From positions 124,001-188,000 of the forward strand of contig BSBN01001750.1 of the NCBI GenBank assembly GCA_027924645.1: a stretch of 64,000 nucleotides of DNA, given 5' to 3'. The notes beneath the pieces are model-generated. The model was not told the origin of the DNA and did not search any database. It worked only from the letters and a program-made list of their open reading frames with translations. The translations under genes and the position numbers were made by a program. This DNA comes from Cunninghamia lanceolata (lineage: Eukaryota; Streptophyta; Pinopsida; Cupressales; Cupressaceae). Of this stretch, positions 10,480 through 21,185 are shown piece by piece; the stretch's first letter is position 1, and each line of letters starts with the position of its first letter.

Positions 10480-12190
10480 TAAACTGAAGTCTTAATTTAG
10501 CGCCTCTATCCAATAATAGACACGCTTCTAATTATAGGCTTTGTAAAAGAGCATGAAATTATCAGGCGCTCTTTCTGAGACTCGGATGTGCTTTTGTTCA
10601 AGACGCAAAGCAACTAGAGAAGGTGTGCTTCACGTCCAAACGTGACTTTGTGATTTTAGACGCGCTTTTGTTGAACAGGTGCGCCTCCTTGTTTAGGTGT
10701 GTGAAATTAAGAATGACTAGTGGGGCGTTTGAACTGGTGCGCTTGAATCTTAATAGAGGCGCCTAATATAGTTTTTCATTTTTGGCCACCTTTACCTTCG
10801 TGGCGCTTCATCCCTGGTATGAGGTGTGAGAGTCTTGTATTTTTGAGACACAATGAATTCTTTTCTTCCCTGTTGATTGAAGGCGTGTGGGATCTTCTTC
10901 TCTAGGCCGCTTAAGTTGTTGATTGGACCCTTTGTTTTTTTATCATCCACATTGCTGAAACTAGGTGTGAGTTTCATGTATGGGAGCGTTGAATCTTGCA
11001 CTTTGCCTTTGTTAGGTGCCTCTACCTTTGAAATGGCGTCCCAATATCTTATGAAAATGCTTGCCCCTTTACAGAGGTGCATTGGAAACTTTATTGAGGT
11101 GTTTTGTTGTTTGCTGATCACTCTTTCCCTGTTGAGGCACGCAAGATGTAGATGAGGCATGATTTTGTGATATGGCACCTTGGATTCTTGAGAAAAGTGC
11201 CTCTAAATGTTGATGGAGATTCTTAGTTGATTGGATTGTCTTCTTGCTAAATGTTTTCATTGACTTGCTGAGTAAGCGCTTTAGACACTTGATATGGATG
11301 CTGACGAGGATGCCTTTTACTCCTTTGCTGGTACCTTATGTGGGCATGGGTGCATCTAAATGTTTGATTTCTTTAGCTTTGGCCAGTGCGTAGTAATGTT
11401 GATTCAGTTGTTGAGTCTTTCTTTTGTATAGCACATCTGATTTCTTTAGCAAGCACATTCCTTTCTGACGTGGAGCGCTTCTTCAAACTTTCTTCAGATT
11501 GGGTGTGTGGATTGTGGAGAATGACTTGGAGGTGCGATTTGTTTCAGATTAGGTGCCTTAATGGTGTGATTTGATTTTCTTTGGGACGTTTTTGCCTCTC
11601 CATGGCGCTTGATTTTTACTTAGTTTATGAGGCACATTGAAGTATTGAAATGATGCGCTTGTTCATCTTTCCTTTTGACTGGCGCATTTTTGTCTTGTAT
11701 TGTGGCACACTCTCTTCTTTGATTGAATGGAGACGCTTGAGAGGTGTGCTTGAAAACTGCTCTTCCTTCCTCCTATGAGCACGTAGGTTTCCCTTCCAGA
11801 AGCGTGTGAGGAGTCTTTAGGTGTGTTTGGATTTGGTTTTGAGACTTGAGGTGCGTTGATGCTTGATAAGGCTCGCTCCCTATGCTTGAAACGAGTTTGA
11901 TGCGCTCTTGAGGCGTTTTTGATTATTCTTGACGTCTTTTGGTTGAGTGTGAGCGTGAGTATTGGCACATGGTCGTGCTTTTCCTTTTTATCTGAAGGAG
12001 TGCACTTTATCCATATGGAGCTTTTTCCTTATACAAGCCACACTATTTTTTATTGAAGGCGCTTCAACATTTCTTTTTATTTTTGACTGCATTTGTAAGG
12101 CGCCTTCAAAATGCGCTTTATGCACTTGGCTTTTTAATTTTTTAATTTTCTTTTTTATAAACCTTTATAATGGATGCGCTTTTATAAAGG
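10480..12190. repeat. Long degenerate GGCGC-core tandem array
   Basis: About 1.7 kb of irregular units of roughly 50-65 bp, each with a core such as GAGGCGCC, GGTGCGCTT or AGGCGCTTTTG followed by T-rich spacer, on both strands. Short ORFs in it (10792-11178, 11663-11968 minus) only translate the repeat. It is the enlarged counterpart of the array at 5390-5735. Confidence 0.6.
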
Positions 12191-12504
12191 TTTGTAATTT
12201 TTGATTTTTCTATTTTTAGTTTTTATTTTTAATAATAATAATTATTAATAGTTTTTAAGAAAAATAATAAGATTTTTTAATTTTTAATTTTTTGATTTTG
12301 AGACAACAATGACTTAAAGAAAACAATGACTTTTTATGAAACTTGACAATTTGACAAGCCGATATTTTGGACTTAACACAAAAAAACTAACAATTCGACG
12401 TTTTAGACATTGCGATTTTGGACCTGACAAAGATGATATGGATTTTTTATCTTGGACACTTAACGCGACGACTTGAATTTTGACAAGACGACTTTGACGA
12501 TGCG

Positions 12505-12509
12505 AACAT
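12505..12509. other. Target-site duplication AACAT (left) of copia I
   Basis: AACAT here and at 25054-25058 directly flanks the two 187-bp LTRs, as expected for Ty1/copia integration. Confidence 0.9.
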
Positions 12510-12696
12510 TATTAAAATAATATTTCCTTAATTTATTTAATGGTCAATAATGTAATATATTAGATAGTTTTTAATTGCTTTATTAACTTTAGTTTATTTT
12601 AGAAACTTCTGTATTCTTTATTTTAGAAACATCATTGTAATTCTTTATAAAGAGCGTTGCTCTCTTTCATTAATATATTAAGAATTTACCAAAACA

Positions 12697-12711
12697 TGGT
12701 ATCAGAGCAGG
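12697..12711 (+). promoter_or_regulatory. Primer binding site of copia I
   Basis: TGGTATCAGAGCAGG starts immediately after the LTR's CA end and is complementary to the 3' end of initiator methionine tRNA, the usual primer of plant copia elements. Confidence 0.9.
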
Positions 12712-13155
12712 AAAAGATTTATGAAATTTTTTCTTTTTCCTGGAGCTCTCTGCAAATCCGTATGTGGCCGTACAGTACGGCGCCGTACCATCATCATCTC
12801 TTTGTTCACGGTTTGGTTTCTGATCGCGTTTTCTTGGTCGCTGCTTCTCTTTTTCTGGTTGGCACTACCTTTTGTTTAGTCGCCGTTTAAATCTCCTTGT
12901 CACGGGTTTCTCTGGCGGGGTTCTTTATTTTCCTGTTTTTGGTCGCGATTTTCCTGTTTCTTGGTTGCGGGTTTGTTTTGGGCGTTGTCTGAGCTTTTTA
13001 GTGGTTGCGCTTTCTTTTTGGCGGCTTCAAGTTTGGTAGCGGATTCCTGGTCGCCATTTGATAGTTGCTTCCTCGGCTATCATCTTTTGCTTCAGCGATC
13101 AGTCTTTGTCCATGGTCTCTCACCGCTAGCTCCAGCAGTCCGCAGCCTCCCATGC
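12712..13155 (+). other. Copia I leader without a gag N-terminus
   Basis: This stretch precedes the recognisable gag part. It is rich in GGTCGC/GGTTGC-like words and has no convincing gag N-terminal sequence (no LxGxNYxxW motif). Either gag's first 70 or so codons were replaced, or the decay is too deep to read. Confidence 0.35.
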
Positions 13156-13394
13156 TCTATATCATGATGGATGAGAAGACAACTCTGCAGGAGCACTTGA
13201 CGAAAATCAAGGACATCCATGATCAGTTGGAGGTGATTGGTCGGAAGATGGAGGAGGAAGATATGGTGGTCATCACTCTGAAGAGTCTACCAAAGTCTTA
13301 TGAGCACTTTATTGAAACGATCAACATTACCTCAACTAATGTTGACCTGAAGTTTCCTGGGCTGTGCGACAAACTTCTGCAACAGGATCATTAG
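13155..13394 (+). pseudogene. Copia I gag (UBN2-type) fragment
   Basis: The frame reads MDEKTTLQEHLTKIKDIHDQ and LKSLPKSYEHFIETI, typical of the middle of plant copia gag (UBN2/retrotran_gag family), and ends in a TAG at 13392. The zinc-knuckle start (CNYC) follows at 13541-13552, where hAT I interrupts it. Confidence 0.85.
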
Positions 13395-13551
13395 AAACAA
13401 CAGTTTGGAAGCACTGTTAGCTCATCCTCCACGGAGTAGGCATTTACTGCAAAGTCATTTTAGAAGAATAAGGGCAAAAATCAGCCCTCTCAGTAGACCA
13501 ATCAAGGTCAATCCCAGGATAGCTCCAAGAAGAACATTCAGTGCAACTATT

Positions 13552-13559
13552 GCCACAAG
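13552..13559. other. 8-bp target duplication GCCACAAG of hAT I
   Basis: GCCACAAG occurs here and at 17406-17413, abutting both ends of hAT I. Collapsing the two joins the copia zinc knuckle C-x2-C to its G-H-x4 half. Confidence 0.95.
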
Positions 13560-13576
13560 CTAAGTCACAAGGTTCG

Positions 13577-14124
13577 ACTTCGAGTTCGAGTTCGGCAACT
13601 ATAAAATTCGGATGAAGTTCGGCAAGGGGAAAAAAATTCGGCCATTAAATTCGCCTATATAAATTCGATTTTTTTTAAAAAATATAAGTAGTTTAAACTT
13701 TATAGATAGAAATAGGCTATAGCATCATAGCACCATGATAAACTTATCAGCAATAGACATATCATTATGATAGCACCATGATAAACTTATCAGCAATAGA
13801 CATATCATTATGATAGCACCAATAATAATATGAAACAGCAGATAGCATCATAGCACCAATATAAATTTAAGATGACACATTCATAAACCATGATAAACTT
13901 ATCAAAGTTAAACCATAAGAAACTTAGTAACATATGAAATCATGATTGTGTAAATGTTTTTTTGTCAAAAAGGGACAATTGAGAGTCAAAACTCTACAAC
14001 TTCAAAACAACTCCAAGTCATCAAGAGCACTTGGATTTAAAAAACTTAAAAACATATGAAATCACGATTACGAAGATGTTCTTTTTGTCAAAAAGGGACA
14101 ATCAAAAGTCAAGACTCTAAAACT
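13577..14124. repeat. hAT I left subterminal region with short repeats
   Basis: TTCG-containing words cluster in the first 100 bp. Then a roughly 60-bp unit (GATAAACTTATCAGCAATAG, with TAGCACCATGA) occurs twice around 13730-13815 with partial later copies, and a third repeat pair (TGTTTTTTTGTCAAAAAGGG/TGTTCTTTTTGTCAAAAAGG) at 13957 and 14077. No coding signal. Confidence 0.6.
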
Positions 14125-16062
14125 TCAAAAAAGCTCCAAGTCATCAAGAGCACTTGGATGAGATGATGTAGCATCATCATCACTAGAAGAACTACTGAAA
14201 TCATCATCAATAAAGTCAGGCTCATCTACAACTGGCATTGCTATGTCCTCTAGAATTTGTTTTGAAGAAGAAGATGTGGAGTCCTTTGCTGATTTGTTCA
14301 TAAACAGTTTTAAATTGCTACGAACGTAGACAAGATCTCCCAACTTTCCGGACAACAACTTGTTCCTCTTTTTTGAATGAATGTGATCACAGTAGCTCCA
14401 GTTCCTCTCACAAGCTGATGAACTTGCTCCCTGACTCAATATTCGAATAGCAAAGTGTTGTAGTTCAGGAGTGTCTGCTCCATAGTTTATCCACCATCTA
14501 TATCCAAGTATGTCTTCATGTGCCATGTCATATTTGGCTGCATCCATTCCAAACAGCCCTTCTCCTTTCTTGTATTTCCAACATTGTTGTTTGATTAGAG
14601 CTGCAATTGTTGGATCTGGTTCAAACCTGCCAATGGCTTCAAAAAGCCCCGCCATAACTTCCCGATCACTTTTTCTATCAATGTGAAATAACTTAGGCTC
14701 CAAATAACATGCTGCTGCATGTAAAGGTGTGTGCATCATTTTCCATCTAGAATCCACAGTATTCCATATCTCTATGTAGTCTGCTTCCACATTATTTAGT
14801 GCTTTTTGAATAGCTTCCTTACAATGGTCCATGCTCTCATAAAGCATGCCAAGGCAAGGGGTGTCACCATCAACCATACGAAGCACATCAACAATTGGTT
14901 CACATACATTTAAAACCTTTGTTGCACTTTCCCAAAAACTGTTGTTTAAAATGATTTGCTCTATCATCTTCCCCTTAGGACTTTTAGAAAGAACTGAACT
15001 TTCCCACTCCTTGTTGCAAATAACAGCCCTTAGAGCTGTTTTCTCTTCAACCACTCTTTTCAAAGTGATATAAAATGAAGCAAATCTTGTGTCACAAGGC
15101 CTCAACAACTCCCTAGATGCTTGCTGCCTGTAAAGATTCAATGTGAGACGGTGATTTCTTATAAAATTTGCAATTGCTCTCCCTCTATGAATTGCTTCAT
15201 GTATCCATGGGAATTTTGCCAAGTCATGAAGCAACAAATCCAGACAATGGGCTGCACATGGGCTCCAATATATTTGTGGGTACTTCTCTACTATTAGCTT
15301 CCCAGCTCCCACACAATTTGCTGCACTATCAGTTACCACTTGAACCACATTTTCTACCCCTACTTCAAGAATGGCTTTCTCTAATATTTCAAAAATATAC
15401 TCTGAAGTTGTCTTATGCTTCATCGTGTCAATCACCTTCAAGAACACAACACCTTCAGGACAAGCCACCAAAACATTAATCAATGGCCTCTGACATCTAT
15501 CAGACCATCCATCACTCAATATAGTGCAACCTGTTTCCTTCCAAGAGGCTTTGACCTCAGCTAATTTCTCAGTGACTCTAACTTTTGACCTCTGCAAAAG
15601 AGTTGTTCTCAAAGCCTCTGAAGAGGGAGGTGTGTACCCTTTGCCAAACTCTGTTGCTTTTTGAATTGCATTTCGGAAATGTGGATTCCTGGCTACATTG
15701 AATGGAATGGCACTTGAATAAAATAAATTAGCAAATGCATCATCCACCTGTTGTTTTTTTGCTGGTTTCCATAAGCTGTTCAATGTTGCACTCTCTTTTG
15801 ATCCACCTGTGACTTTGTGTGCAGTAGAAGAGGACATAATAGATGTCGTGAATCTAGACACATCCTCTTCGATTCTCTGCTTCTTTTGTGTCATCTTCAT
15901 CTTTCCTACAATCAAATAGGATTGCTCTTTCTCTAGAGCAGCTCTAATCTCTAGAGTCATACGTTTACATGCTTTAACACCTCCTCCTTGCCCTCCTGAA
16001 ATACCAAGTGATCCATTACCCTTGTTAAACTGCCGGTAAAAGGTTTCTGACACAAGTTGCAT
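14125..16062 (-). CDS. hAT transposase I, main ORF (645 codons)
   Basis: The protein has the hAT RNase H-like core: a DUF659-type block CTILSDGWSDR (D184), VVTDSAAN (D245), the SPCAAHCLDL motif (about 267-276), and the C-terminal hATC dimerisation block SSSACERNWSYCDHIHSKKRN (about 548-567). An acidic serine-rich tail follows. It would bind the element's ends and cut them in the nucleus. The first codons overlap a BED zinc finger in another frame (see 15957-16157), so the ATG at 16062 is unlikely to be the natural start. No stop interrupts the 645 codons, so the copy is young. Confidence 0.92.
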   Translation of the reverse strand: MQLVSETFYRQFNKGNGSLGISGGQGGGVKACKRMTLEIRAALEKEQSYLIVGKMKMTQKKQRIEEDVSRFTTSIMSSSTAHKVTGGSKESATLNSLWKPAKKQQVDDAFANLFYSSAIPFNVARNPHFRNAIQKATEFGKGYTPPSSEALRTTLLQRSKVRVTEKLAEVKASWKETGCTILSDGWSDRCQRPLINVLVACPEGVVFLKVIDTMKHKTTSEYIFEILEKAILEVGVENVVQVVTDSAANCVGAGKLIVEKYPQIYWSPCAAHCLDLLLHDLAKFPWIHEAIHRGRAIANFIRNHRLTLNLYRQQASRELLRPCDTRFASFYITLKRVVEEKTALRAVICNKEWESSVLSKSPKGKMIEQIILNNSFWESATKVLNVCEPIVDVLRMVDGDTPCLGMLYESMDHCKEAIQKALNNVEADYIEIWNTVDSRWKMMHTPLHAAACYLEPKLFHIDRKSDREVMAGLFEAIGRFEPDPTIAALIKQQCWKYKKGEGLFGMDAAKYDMAHEDILGYRWWINYGADTPELQHFAIRILSQGASSSACERNWSYCDHIHSKKRNKLLSGKLGDLVYVRSNLKLFMNKSAKDSTSSSSKQILEDIAMPVVDEPDFIDDDFSSSSSDDDATSSHPSALDDLELF

Positions 16063-16157
16063 TTTAGCTCAGCGCCGTGGCGGGTCACATGTTTCCATGC
16101 CTCAGCATTTGATTTTTTGGGAGCCATTAAATTGCAATCTGCAAATTCAAAAGACAA
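15957..16157 (-). pseudogene. hAT I BED zinc finger, out of frame with the transposase
   Basis: This frame reads MAPKKSNAEAWKHVTRHG, then KCNLCQKPFTGSLTRVMDHL, a BED finger (C-x2-C and a following HL). The continuation GQGGGVKACKRM lies in the other frame, so a single-base-type shift near 16020-16030 separates the DNA-binding finger from the catalytic body. Confidence 0.8.
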
Positions 16158-16965
16158 ACAATATTTAATATTTAAAATTAAAACATTAACTAAATGTTAT
16201 TTAAAAAATCATTAAAACAAAATATACTAAATTTACATTTTAATTTTAAAAAACAAAATTAAAAAATACTAGTTTTATTTAAAAAACATAGAAATAGAAA
16301 TATATTATATTTATATTTTAATTTAAAAAAAAAAAATAAAAAATAGTAATTTTATTTAAAAAACATAAAAAATAAAAAAATATATTAACTTATGTTTTAA
16401 CTTCAAAAAACAAAATTAAGAAAACAAAACTATATTTATATTAAAAACATAAAAATAAAAATATATCAAATTTATATTTTAACTTTAAATAAAAAAAAAA
16501 AAATTATTAACTCTATTTCAAATTTTAAAACACATAAAATTTATATATTATATTTTAATATTTACAAACAAAATAAATTTTTTATTAAATTCATATTTTA
16601 TCTTTAAATAAACCATAAAATAAAAAATAATAATAAATTCATTTTGAACACTAAAAAATTATATATTCTATTTTTATTTTTTATCTACAAACTAATATAA
16701 ATATTATAAATATTAAATTTAATTTAAAATACATATATGATATTTTATAATATATATTAATATAATAATATAATATTAATATATATTATATAATGTTAAT
16801 AAAATTAATAAATTTATTTTAGGTATTACAAATTATAATATATGTTATGTTGTTAATAATAATATAATAGGCAAAAATTTAAAATAAATAGAAATTATTA
16901 ATATGCAATAGTTTTTAGATTTTATATTTAAAAAAAACCCTAAATCTAATACATTTCAATTTAGG
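16158..16965. repeat. Extremely AT-rich tract, hAT I 5' region
   Basis: About 800 bp of nearly pure A/T made of recurring words such as AAAACATAAAAATAAAAATATAT and TTTATATTTTAA, so a decayed simple or minisatellite sequence. It lies between the transposase start and the GC-rich end; the transposase promoter should be here but cannot be singled out. Confidence 0.6.
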
Positions 16966-16980
16966 GGCCTACCTTTCTCC

Positions 16981-17060
16981 CTGAGGAATCGATGGAGAAA
17001 ACTGAGGAGTCGACCGCCGCTGAGGAGTCGACCGCCGCCGCTGAGGAGTCGACCGCCGCC
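16981..17060. repeat. CTGAGGAGTCGACCGCCG direct repeats
   Basis: Three copies of 18-21 bp (17002, 17020, 17041) and a partial at 16981, next to further CAGAAAATCGC/AGTCGCGAATC short repeats to about 17190. A 33-codon plus-strand frame (16992-17093) translates them but has no other support. Likely subterminal repeats of hAT I. Confidence 0.7.
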
Positions 17061-17405
17061 CAGAAGACACAGAAAATCGCTGCTCAGAAATGAGAAAATT
17101 GCCGCTCAAAATTGTCGCGGCCACACAGAAAATTGTCACACAGAAAATCGCGAATCAACAGTCGCGAATCAGCAGTCGCGAATCACAGAAACAAAGCAGA
17201 GGGGAGCGGCGTCGGGAGTTTTATATCCGAAAATTAAACCTAAAAAGTGCCTTTTGACAACTTAAAACCCGTTGACAATGTTTTATTTTATTAAAAAAAT
17301 AACGCTTTTTTAAACAGACGAATTTATAGCGAATTTCATGGTCTATTCATAGGTTCGACGAATTTCGAACTCCAAGCCCAAAATTCGCCGAACCTTGTGA
17401 CTTAG

Positions 17406-18163
17406 GCCACAAGTATGGCCACATGAAGAAAGATAGCCAAAAACACTTGGCTTCTGAACAATCCAAGCAAGGAGAGTCTAAACCTAAAGCCCATGTTGTA
17501 GAGCACATTGAGCAAAAGGAGTCTGCGTTCTATGCCTTTATGGCCAAGAGACTAGCAGATCATGTCAAATCCTCTGCTGGGTATATTGATTTAGGTGCAT
17601 CTCGACATTTCACTCATCGTTGAGATTGGTTCACAAAGTACATGCCATTCAGAGATTTTGTTATCTTTGGAGGAGGCGAAGAGTATACTGTTGTCGGAAA
17701 GGGCAACGTGCAGATTCAATCTGGAGGGAGAAATTTAATATTTCTTGATGTATACTTTGTACCTGGCATGGAGCTGAATCTACTCTTAGTCAGATTATGC
17801 TGCACTCTCCTCAGCTAGATATTGTTTTCAGCGTGCACACATGCAACATTGTTGATAGAGAGACTCGTACTACAGTTGTTCAGGGACTTGAAGATCATGG
17901 TCTGTATTGACTTGTTGATTTAGGTGATTCTCAAGAGCACGCTATGGCAGCTAGGAGTACTTACATCAACAAACTCTGGCATCAGTGTTATGGGCACTTG
18001 AACATGCATTATCTCTCGCAGTTATCTAGAGATGATCTGGTTGGTGGTCTACCTGTGATTCAGACTCAAAATCATGGAGTATGCGAAGCTTGTTCGGCTG
18101 TAAAGCAGCATCGGACTCCATTCTTAGATGGTGATTCATGGAGAACATTGATGTATGTGGACC
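17406..18163 (+). pseudogene. Copia I gag end, protease and GAG-pre-integrase
   Basis: It starts with the second half of the zinc knuckle (YGHMKKD), then the protease active site as IDLGASRHFTHR (usual DSGA, here with Leu for Ser) with a stop soon after. After frame changes comes the pre-integrase domain WHQCYGHLNMHYLSQL...CEACSAVKQHR at 17976-18120. hAT II interrupts after the C(V)D motif that begins the integrase core. Confidence 0.85.
18156..18163. other. 8-bp target duplication TGTGGACC of hAT II
   Basis: TGTGGACC here and at 22284-22291 directly flanks hAT II. The copia integrase reading frame is continuous across the pre-insertion site. Confidence 0.95.
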
Positions 18164-18531
18164 CATAGTTGAAAAACTCGGACTCGGCAAAAACTCGGCA
18201 GACCCAAAAATTTAAAAACTCGGGACTCGCCAAAAACTCGGCAGACCCAAAAATTTTAAAAACTCCGGACTCGCCAAAAACTCGGGGAAAAAATCGGCAA
18301 TAACTCGACAAACATAATTTTTTAAAAAATATTCTTAAAAAACACATATTTCTGAAATTGTAGAATGCATTGCTGATTTCCTTCATATATAAATCAAAAT
18401 TAAGAGTTTAATACATATCATAGACAAAAAAAAGAGTTCAACCTTCGAATACATATGAAATTCCAGTTTGATAATACATATTACATATCATAGACCAAAA
18501 AAAGAGTTCCATTATCACTAGAAGATATAAA

Positions 18532-19091
18532 TCATAAATTTCTTCTACGACTAAAGCTCAAAAGAGTTTTGTTTCTCTTTGTGGGTGGTGTGGAAGTGGC
18601 TGCTCTAGCTGAGGTATCCTCAATAGGATCCTCATCTATAGGATCAAGCGGTACATGTGAGGAACCCGCCCCTGATGGCACATCAATATCATCATCTGAC
18701 TCTGTCTTTGAATCCTCATATGTTGCAACATTCGCTTGCCATTCAGCTGTATCCCTCTCCATAGCAGCTATATCATCATCATCACGCGATGGATCAACAT
18801 CAACATCCTCAGCAATCCAATCTGAATATGGATCAATGTCGTCAAGGTCCAATCCCTGATATGAGTCCTGGCCTTCTTCTTTCTTCTCATATAACCGAAG
18901 GTTGTACCGCACATAAACAAGGTCATTCAAGCGCTTTTGAGTCAACCTGTTGCGCTTCTTTGTGTGAATGGCCTCAAAAACACTCCAGTTGCGCTCACAA
19001 CTGGATGCACTACAAGGCTGGGATAAAATCCGGATAGCTATCTTTTGAAGATTAGGCATTGAGGCACCATAATCTTCCCACCATAAATCTG
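18532..19091 (-). pseudogene. hAT II transposase, last exon (hATC dimerisation)
   Basis: A TTGCAG acceptor at about 19092 opens DLWWEDYGASMPNLQKIAIR, followed by SSCERNWSVFEAIHTKKRN and LNDLVYVRYNLRL, the hATC dimerisation domain, then an acidic tail ending near 18532. The SxxCERNWS motif is intact. Confidence 0.85.
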
Positions 19092-19170
19092 CAAGGATAA
19101 CATTTATAATTTTGTAAGGATTTTAGTAAACTTAAATATTAAAATAAATAGTAAATGAAAAATAAACATA

Positions 19171-19561
19171 TGTTTTTTACCTGGTTGCAGAGTGGATCTA
19201 AAGGCCCATCTGCATTCTTATAGGCTTGTAACTCATCGAGTATGATGTCTCAAAGGTTATCATCAAAGACCAACCTCTCCATGCATGTGTTTAGGCCAAG
19301 CTTAACCTCTGCATCTGCTTTGAATGAAGAGGAGAAGAAAAACGCGGGTTTCAAATAGTAACCAGCAGCATGAATATGTTGGTGGAGTTGTCGATTCCAC
19401 CTCCGATCAATAATGCGCCATATGGGTTCATATTTTGTTTTATTCGACCCATACAAATGCTGAATGGCCTCTTTGGCCTGATCCATGGCCTCATATAGAT
19501 ACCCCATGGGCTTTTGATCCCCATCCACCAATCGTAGAACCCTAACCAACGGTTCTGACAC
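19171..19561 (-). pseudogene. hAT II transposase, middle exon
   Basis: After a TTTAG acceptor at 19562 the frame reads SEPLVRVLRLVDGDQKPMG and AGYYLKPAFFF, typical of the region before hATC. An in-frame TGA at 19250-19252 precedes DIILDELQAYKNADGPL; a C-to-T change in an Arg codon would explain it. A GTAAAA donor follows near 19181. Confidence 0.8.
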
Positions 19562-19715
19562 CTAAATCAATAGTTGATGAAAATAAAATTAGAGAATTAT
19601 AGTAATTGAAATTCAACAAATATAAATATAAGTTATTTACAACATCAACAAATTTTAACATTAGCAAATAAAAAAATAAATAAAAATTAGTGTTTGACAA
19701 CTTACTTTGATGATC

Positions 19716-21040
19716 TCCTCCATGGATTTTTCCATGACAATATCATAAATTGCCTTCTCGGCCCTCTTTGCTTCTGGCTTCCTATGATAAGGACTCTCTA
19801 TCCACCTTTCGGCCACAAACATGCGCTTAAGGTGGGGCAATAATGCTGCTATACTTTGCAAGGTAAGGAAATTAGTGGCAAAGCGTGTGACTCCTGATCG
19901 TGTGAGCTCCTTACCACTAGTGTACTCTCTCATAAGATTTACGACCCATGTGTGGTTGTAGATGTATTCTGTGATATTTCTTGCCTCTTCAACCACATTC
20001 TTCACCCAGCGTAATTTTCCAATGTCCTCAAGAAGAAGGTCAATATAGTGGGCAGCACAAGGGCTCCATAAAATGGTTGGATGCCTCGCCTCTAGAAGTC
20101 TACCGGCTGCCACATATGCAGTTGCATTGTCAGTCACTATTTGGACGACATTTTCCACTCCCACCTCCATCACCACCTCATCCAACATGTTGCACAAGGT
20201 TTCTGCATTTTTTATTTGATTGGAGGCATCAACTGACTTTAAAAAGACTAGCTGCCCCGCTGAAGCCACTAAAAAATTGATGAGAGTCCTGTTCCTGGCA
20301 TCTGTCCATCCATCAGATAAAATAGTGCAGCGTTTTCTTTCCCAAACTTTCCTCTTATCTTGTACTAGTAGATGTGTGTGTTCAACCTCCTCCTGCAACA
20401 ATGGGCCACTCAACTCATAACGACTTGGGGCCTTGAACCCCTTACCTGCCACAGTCAATGCAGTGACCAAGTGCTCCCAACAAGGACTCGAAGCGACATT
20501 GAAGGGAATATTGTTGTAGTACCAAAATCGTGCACATGCCAACTTCGCCTCACGATGCACCTCTCTATTCCATGTATTTGCAAGACCATCCAATGAAGGT
20601 TGTGCACCAGGAGTGTTCCGAGGAACAAAAAAGCTATCAAGCCCTTTGCCTGATCGTTGTATCCGTGGCCCAATGGAAGGCGTAGAAGAGGCCTCTACAG
20701 TTACACTTCTATAATCTGATCTTGTAGAACTCAAATCTCGGTTTGGGGCTGCCATTGCCTTTGCTGCTCTCTTTTTAGCTTCATTCTTTCGTTCATAATC
20801 CATAAGGAGGACGTGTGCCTCCCTCTGAACCTCCACAGGAGTTTTGTCACATATCTCAACATCATTGCAAGGGACCTGTGCAAGGTGGTATTTAAGTCGA
20901 TTAACGCCTCCAGACATATGTTTAGTGCAATGGTTACAAATGACATTTCCTCGCTTTGGACCTGGTGTCCCATGTTTTCAGCAACGGTCCCTAGTTTTGC
21001 CACCCGTTCTTCTACCTCTAGTTCCACTTGTAGAAGCCAT
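19716..21040 (-). pseudogene. hAT II transposase, first exon (BED finger and DUF659 core)
   Basis: The start ATG at 21040 leads into a BED finger (ICNHCTKH...NRLKYHL). A TGA at 20978-20980 replaces the expected Trp just before it. The core has CTILSDGWTDARNR, VVQIVTDNATAYVAAG and SPCAAHYIDLLLEDI, the hAT catalytic landmarks. It ends at a consensus AAAGTAAGT donor near 19716. Two nonsense codons in the whole gene show recent inactivation. Confidence 0.85.
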
Positions 21041-21185
21041 AAGTTATAACTTGTTACCTATCAAAAAAGAAAGAACAAAAAAAGTTCAATTAAAAATTTT
21101 AATTCAACAATAACACAGTTGACTGTTGTATAGCTGTATTTTGACATTTTTGCTATAAAAAACAATCGAAATTATAAAAAGTCTG

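Larger units (their letters stand above)
9487..12509 (-). mobile_element. Second solo LTR of the long-LTR family, left part
   Basis: It begins (plus strand) TGTTAGCATTTTATTTCGCA, the U5 end seen at 3131, and resumes at 25054-25200, where the minus strand starts TGTTGTACCC. The complete insertion 9487-25200 is flanked by ATGTA (9482-9486) and ATGTG (25201-25205), a 4-of-5 target duplication. Without the nested copia element it is about 3.17 kb. A TATA box lies at 10201-10215. It was inserted into U3 of the LTR at 7042. Confidence 0.75.
13560..17405 (-). mobile_element. hAT transposon I (3,846 bp)
   Basis: Perfect 17-bp terminal inverted repeats (CTAAGTCACAAGGTTCG at 13560-13576, its complement at 17389-17405) are flanked by an exact 8-bp duplication. 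Subterminal regions are full of TTCG words, which could be transposase-binding sites. It encodes one transposase on the minus strand. It is inserted within copia I gag. Confidence 0.95.

Noticed and set aside
12657..12890. 77-codon plus-strand ORF across the copia I LTR and primer site
   Set aside because: Crosses the primer site and has no gag features.
16992..17093. 33-codon ORF made of EEST-type repeats
   Set aside because: Only a translation of the subterminal DNA repeat, opposite to the transposase.
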